Source: an uncultured euryarchaeote
GTDB taxonomy: Archaea; Thermoplasmatota; Poseidoniia; Poseidoniales; Thalassarchaeaceae
DNA: 9,381 nucleotides
Direction: 5' to 3'
Assembly: GCA_937897085.1 (NCBI GenBank)
Contig: CALCOR010000236.1
Coordinates: 1-9,381 of the forward strand
Shown here: in pieces, positions 6,792 through 9,381 of the stretch
How positions within the stretch are numbered: position 1 is the stretch's first letter
How the letters are laid out: every line of letters starts with the position of its first letter
Notes under the pieces: model-generated
The model's database searches: none
Told to the model about the DNA's origin: nothing
Seen by the model: the letters and a program-made list of their open reading frames with translations, nothing else
Made by a program: the position numbers and the translations under genes

Positions 6792-6815
6792 GACCGTCGT
6801 AGACGGTCGAATGTC
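6787..6815. other. Hairpin between receiver and phosphatase genes
   Basis: CGACCGTC (6791-6798) and GACGGTCG (6802-6809) form a perfect 8-bp stem with a three-base loop. GACA (6787-6790) can pair with TGTC (6812-6815) to extend it by four pairs across an AA bulge. It fills the short gap between the receiver stop (6816) and the phosphatase start. On the minus strand it is not followed by a T-run, so it is more likely an RNA stability or processing element than an intrinsic terminator. The phosphatase GTG (6791-6789) lies in the 3' arm. Confidence 0.6.
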
Positions 6816-7178
6816 TCAATCCTGCCGACGCGGCCAGAAGTCGAGAGTGGCCAGTGAATTCTTCAGGATGCCATGGTCAGCACCCTCGTTGAGCATCCGC
6901 GTGTTGGCCATCGAGGCAGAACTCATGCCCACGACCAACTCAGGTCGTTCGATCTCACCTGCGCTGACAGCCGCGTTCAGTTGGCGAAGCACCTTGAGAC
7001 CCTTGGTTGGGGGGATGAAATGGTCGAGCAGCAGCACATCGGGAGCGAAATCGCGTATTCTCTCGAGAAAATCCTGTGTGTCCCAATGCTGGACCAGTTC
7101 CAGATCAGCGATTGCGACTCCCTCTCGCTCAAGCAATTCAGCGATGTCCCATCCGTCCTCGAACGCGAGTACGCGCAT
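6816..7178 (-). CDS. Stand-alone response-regulator receiver domain protein
   Basis: This 120-residue protein is a single receiver (CheY-like) domain with no output domain. The phospho-acceptor is D52 at the end of strand 3 (DVLLLDHFIPP). The acidic magnesium pair is E7-D8 after strand 1 (RVLAFEDG). The switch Ser/Thr is S86 or S87 in VVGMSSAS, and the conserved lysine is K106 in GILKNS, so the site looks active. Between strands 4 and 5 the NTRMLNEGAD helix is typical of the family. Such proteins relay phosphate from a histidine kinase to a partner protein. No kinase is in the window. Its ATG overlaps the stop of the thioredoxin-like gene (TGATG), so the two are translationally coupled; the phosphatase gene follows after about 24 bases. 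Confidence 0.85.
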   Translation of the reverse strand: MRVLAFEDGWDIAELLEREGVAIADLELVQHWDTQDFLERIRDFAPDVLLLDHFIPPTKGLKVLRQLNAAVSAGEIERPELVVGMSSASMANTRMLNEGADHGILKNSLATLDFWPRRQD

Positions 7179-7720
7179 CAGACTGTTCCACCAGCTGCTT
7201 CCCAGTAGGTACGAATCTCGTCAGCATCGTGCAGGCCCCCCTTGTGAATCGTCACGATTCCTCCATCGGAGTTGACGAATACGATTGACGGAGAAGACGA
7301 GATACCTGCCTTGTCAGCGGCCTCGACTCCCTTCATGAACGGGAGGTCAAGGGTCTGACCCGTGTCATTGCCCTCGTCGTCATATTCGTCGGCTCTTTCG
7401 TGCCAATTTTCCAAGGATATCCCTTGCGGGTTCTCTGCAGGGTCGGTGCTCATGACAAGAATCGGGGCATCCAACGTGGAGTTCAACGCGTGCATCGTTG
7501 CGTGGCATGGAGTGTTGCACCATTCGGCAGAGAACAGGACGATGAACGGAGCGCCCTTGTAGTCGTCCAATGAGTAGGTGTTACCATCATCGGCGACTGC
7601 GGAGAATTCAGGAAACGGATCTCCCACAGCATCTCCATCGTCACCACCGAAGACACCCGAGACCCAGGCAAATATCAACAGGCACAGAACGAGACCGACC
7701 GCTGCCAACTCCTTCTGCAT
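7178..7720 (-). CDS. Membrane-anchored thioredoxin-fold (TlpA/SCO-like) protein with CxxxC site
   Basis: The 180-residue product begins with a signal anchor (MQKELAAVGL, then a hydrophobic run to residue 24) and an acidic linker, so the domain faces outward. Residues 36-180 are a redoxin/TlpA-type thioredoxin fold: GDPFPEFSAVADDGNTYSL, then strand PFIVLFSAEW, the active site WCNTPC (C68, C72), and the cis-proline loop SSSPSIVFVNSDGG (P144). The cysteines are spaced C-x3-C, one residue more than the CxxC of TlpA. This is the spacing of SCO-type copper chaperones, and H159 and H164 are candidate third ligands, although the flanking sequence is TlpA-like. It may be a thiol oxidoreductase or a metallochaperone. 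The ATG at 7720 is favoured by the AT-rich octamer 25 bases upstream; a GTG at 7759 would add 13 residues. It is the first gene of the receiver operon. Confidence 0.85.
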   Translation of the reverse strand: MQKELAAVGLVLCLLIFAWVSGVFGGDDGDAVGDPFPEFSAVADDGNTYSLDDYKGAPFIVLFSAEWCNTPCHATMHALNSTLDAPILVMSTDPAENPQGISLENWHERADEYDDEGNDTGQTLDLPFMKGVEAADKAGISSSPSIVFVNSDGGIVTIHKGGLHDADEIRTYWEAAGGTV

Positions 7721-7740
7721 GTCAAGAAAGAAATGATGCA

Positions 7741-7750
7741 AGTATTTGAA
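7741..7750 (-). promoter_or_regulatory. Possible TATA element of the thioredoxin-like/receiver operon
   Basis: Read on the minus strand, TTCAAATACT is centred 25.5 bases before the ATG at 7720. It is the most TATA-like stretch in this gap and fits a leaderless transcript. It would lie inside the coding region if the GTG at 7759 were the start, which argues against that start. Confidence 0.45.
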
Positions 7751-7780
7751 TCTCGACACTGCTCAATTCTGTCTGATTGG

Positions 7781-7788
7781 TTGATAAG
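7781..7788 (+). promoter_or_regulatory. Possible TATA element of the thrombospondin-3 protein gene
   Basis: TTGATAAG is centred 25.5 bases before the ATG at 7810, giving a leaderless transcript. Together with the minus-strand element at 7741-7750 it forms a back-to-back divergent promoter pair in an 89-base gap that is more AT-rich than the rest of the window. Confidence 0.45.
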
Positions 7789-7809
7789 AACGGTCCATCT
7801 CGTTAGTCC

Positions 7810-8703
7810 ATGCATCAGTGTGCTGCACGGATTTTTCTTTTGCTGCTGGCGCTGCTGCTTCTCACCCTCCCTTCCGCACAGGCGCAAGAGGACTCTGACG
7901 GGGACGGCCACGACGATCCTGATGATGCCTATCCTGACAATCCCGACGCGTGGAGTGATTCCGATGGAGATGGATATGCCGACCAGCCAAACACGAACAT
8001 CTCAGATGATTGTCCCAACACCTACGGATTGTCGAAACAACACATGTTCGGGTGCATTGACACAGACAGGGATTGGGTGCCAGATGTCCTGGATGACGAT
8101 ATCGACGGTGATGGAATCACCAACAATCTCGAGTTGGCCGCATCAAACGCGCTGGTCAAGTTCGACATCTTCGACCCGGAGTCGGTTCCTTCAGACAGTG
8201 ACTTCGACACCATCCCAGATGTCATCGATGACGATGATGACAACGATGGGTGGCTCGATGTAGTTGAATTGGAGAGGGGCAGCGATCCCCTAGATGAATA
8301 TGAGACACCGTTCAATATCTATGGTGGGAACACCGGTTGGTTCTATGTCGTGGGTGAGGGATTCACCACCGAGCATCAGGAATCTGGGATGGAGTTGTCA
8401 GCCTCGTGGGTACTGAGCGCCCTGTCTTCTGAACTGATTATCCCCATTGCTCTGGTTCCAGTGTACATCATCATCTGGGTGGTCAGGCATCGCAACTTCG
8501 TGCGCTTCGATGCTGAACTCGAGTCGCTAGAAACGTTGGAGGAACTCAAAGAATCCGAGGGGCGTATCAACGAGTCTCTGCGTCGACGCAGAATACACAC
8601 TTATCACGGCCTGATTCTCAGGAACATGGTCGAAGTTCTTGAGGACGAATTGGATTCTTACTGGTTCGAGAGGTATGCCAGAGGTGAGGATTCAGAGGAG
8701 TGA
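7810..8703 (+). CDS. Secreted, membrane-anchored thrombospondin type 3 repeat protein
   Basis: This 297-residue protein has a signal peptide (RIFLLLLALLLL, cut after AQA near residue 25). An acidic region follows at about 27-162, made of Asp-rich calcium-binding units of thrombospondin type 3 kind: DSDGDGHDDPDDAYP, DSDGDGYADQ, DTDRDWVPDVLDDDIDGDG, DSDFDTIPDVIDDDDDNDG. Two cysteines (C68, C82) could form a disulfide. After a spacer with an aromatic stretch (GGNTGWFYVV) comes one membrane helix at about 207-226, then a basic VRHR stop-transfer. A charged cytoplasmic tail of about 70 residues (ELESLETLEELKESE, RRRRIHTYHG, MVEVLEDELDSYWFERY) is probably helical and may form coiled coils. It thus joins an extracellular calcium-binding rod to an internal interaction segment. 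The role is unknown; cell-surface adhesion or scaffolding for secreted enzymes is plausible. Confidence 0.85.
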   Translation: MHQCAARIFLLLLALLLLTLPSAQAQEDSDGDGHDDPDDAYPDNPDAWSDSDGDGYADQPNTNISDDCPNTYGLSKQHMFGCIDTDRDWVPDVLDDDIDGDGITNNLELAASNALVKFDIFDPESVPSDSDFDTIPDVIDDDDDNDGWLDVVELERGSDPLDEYETPFNIYGGNTGWFYVVGEGFTTEHQESGMELSASWVLSALSSELIIPIALVPVYIIIWVVRHRNFVRFDAELESLETLEELKESEGRINESLRRRRIHTYHGLILRNMVEVLEDELDSYWFERYARGEDSEE

Positions 8704-8757
8704 ATCTCTGCCGGCGTAGAGAGCGTTACAGGTGCTGGTTCCAAGGAGGAATCCGGG

Positions 8758-9381
8758 TTACTCAGGTTCCAGTTGTAACTGCGGAACGACGAACCAGTGC
8801 GAATCTCCCGCAGGCCTGTCAATCAACGGCAGCCCGATTTCGCTACTCTCGTCGAGTGATACCCCGATGCCGGTCACCGCGCATGGGGAGGGAAGGTAGT
8901 CTTCGCCCGATTCGGTCAGGTCCACCCGGATGGCGTGTCCGGCAGGCAGGACGACATCCATCGGGTTGAACTCCATCAACATCAGGTAGTTCTGCAAGGG
9001 CATGACAGTGTTCGCTTCGTATCCGCCGTCTCGGTAGCGGAGATCCATCGTAGCATGTCCGAGTCGCAATCCGGTTTCGTCGTCGAACATGGTGGCGAAC
9101 ACTTGCCCCCCATTACATCGGGATGTCACAGATAGATGGAGAGTGGGAAGTCCTGAGATGTGCAGGTCTTCCTCAAATGGGGCTATTGTGAACGAGGAGG
9201 ACGCCGTGGCGGACACCGAACCACCTGTGGAGTCGGCAGCATCGAGGGTCACCTTCTCCCAGGTAATGTCGTCAGGAGGCCAGGTATCCTCGGCGTGCCA
9301 GTGACCGTCGTTGGTCTGGATCTGGACGATAGCCTCGGGCTCTGGCCCGATGTCCTTCAGGTAGTAGTTGAACCAGTTGTA
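8758..9381 (-). CDS. CocE/NonD-family (S15-type) hydrolase, C-terminal part (cut by window edge)
   Basis: The 207 residues visible are the end of a larger protein whose start lies beyond the right edge. The frame is open from 9381 to a TAA at 8758-8760. They match the C-terminal beta-sandwich of X-Pro dipeptidyl-peptidase/cocaine esterase-like serine hydrolases: WFNYYLKDIG, NDGHWHAEDTWPP, LHISGLPTLHLSV, RLGHATMDLRY, EFNPMDVVLPAGHAIRVD and SGEDYLP, in the usual order. That domain packs against an alpha/beta-hydrolase core with Ser-Asp-His, and its catalytic residues would lie in the missing part. Relatives cleave peptides after proline or hydrolyse esters and beta-lactam side chains, so the substrate cannot be fixed from this part. 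Whether it is secreted cannot be told without the N-terminus. It converges on the thrombospondin-3 gene with a 54-base gap that holds nothing I recognise. Confidence 0.9.
   Translation of the reverse strand, partial: YNWFNYYLKDIGPEPEAIVQIQTNDGHWHAEDTWPPDDITWEKVTLDAADSTGGSVSATASSSFTIAPFEEDLHISGLPTLHLSVTSRCNGGQVFATMFDDETGLRLGHATMDLRYRDGGYEANTVMPLQNYLMLMEFNPMDVVLPAGHAIRVDLTESGEDYLPSPCAVTGIGVSLDESSEIGLPLIDRPAGDSHWFVVPQLQLEPE

Noticed and set aside
6787..6815. The hairpin as a rho-independent terminator
   Set aside because: No T-run follows on either strand, and archaeal termination does not rely on such hairpins.
6286..7275. A 329-codon open frame on the plus strand across the phosphatase and receiver genes
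   Set aside because: It is antisense to two genes with intact catalytic motifs, and its product is Ser/Arg-rich without any recognisable motif. It is a shadow of GC-rich codon use.
7733..8263. A 176-codon plus-strand frame over the thrombospondin-3 gene
   Set aside because: It is the +1 shadow of the Asp-rich repeats and gives a Thr/Met/Ser-rich low-complexity product, while the real frame has a signal peptide and ordered repeats.
7885..8270. The Asp-rich region as a DNA repeat array or CRISPR-like array
   Set aside because: The repetition is at the protein level only; there are no identical DNA repeats with regular spacers.
1..9381. tRNA, rRNA, insertion sequence or CRISPR array
   Set aside because: I saw no tRNA cloverleaf, rRNA sequence, transposase motif, terminal inverted repeats or repeat-spacer pattern on either strand.

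Overview
The window looks like a gene-dense piece of an archaeal chromosome. The best guess is a marine Euryarchaeon of the Poseidoniales (Marine Group II) type; this is an inference from style, not from a marker gene. The DNA is GC-rich by eye, gaps are short, and proteins are acidic. Clear Shine-Dalgarno sites at proper spacing are mostly missing. Several start codons instead have an AT-rich octamer centred about 25 bases upstream, as expected for a TATA box of a leaderless transcript. One gene ends in an oligo-T tract. A secreted membrane-anchored protein with thrombospondin type 3 calcium-binding repeats also fits this group. A bacterial origin is not excluded.

Layout, left to right. A ChrR-like cupin gene runs off the left edge (minus). 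A four-helix membrane protein of unknown role (plus) follows and ends in a T7 tract. Next is a short ACT-domain protein (plus), preceded by a tandem 14-base duplication. A minus-strand pair encodes an MFS exporter followed by a small HAD-family phosphatase. Divergent from that pair is oligoribonuclease (plus), whose stop codon abuts the stop of a JAMM/MPN+ metalloprotease gene (minus). Divergent from the JAMM gene is an acidic cytosolic protein with a SHOCT-like segment and a Trp-rich C-terminus (plus). Its 3' end overlaps, in antisense, the 3' end of a secreted purple acid phosphatase gene (minus). Upstream of the phosphatase on the same strand are a single-domain response-regulator receiver and a membrane-anchored thioredoxin-like protein with an unusual CxxxC site. 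A divergent promoter region then leads to the thrombospondin-3 protein (plus). The window closes with the C-terminal part of a CocE/NonD (S15-type) hydrolase (minus).

How they may work together. Three proteins act or are anchored outside the cytoplasmic membrane (thioredoxin-like protein, purple acid phosphatase, thrombospondin-3 protein), and the CocE-type hydrolase may be a fourth, which suggests scavenging of phosphate and peptides or esters. The thioredoxin-like and receiver genes overlap by one base and are surely co-transcribed; the phosphatase follows closely, with a hairpin between. The JAMM protease (possible removal of ubiquitin-like modifiers) and oligoribonuclease (last step of RNA decay) are turnover functions. 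I saw no mobile element, CRISPR array, rRNA or tRNA.
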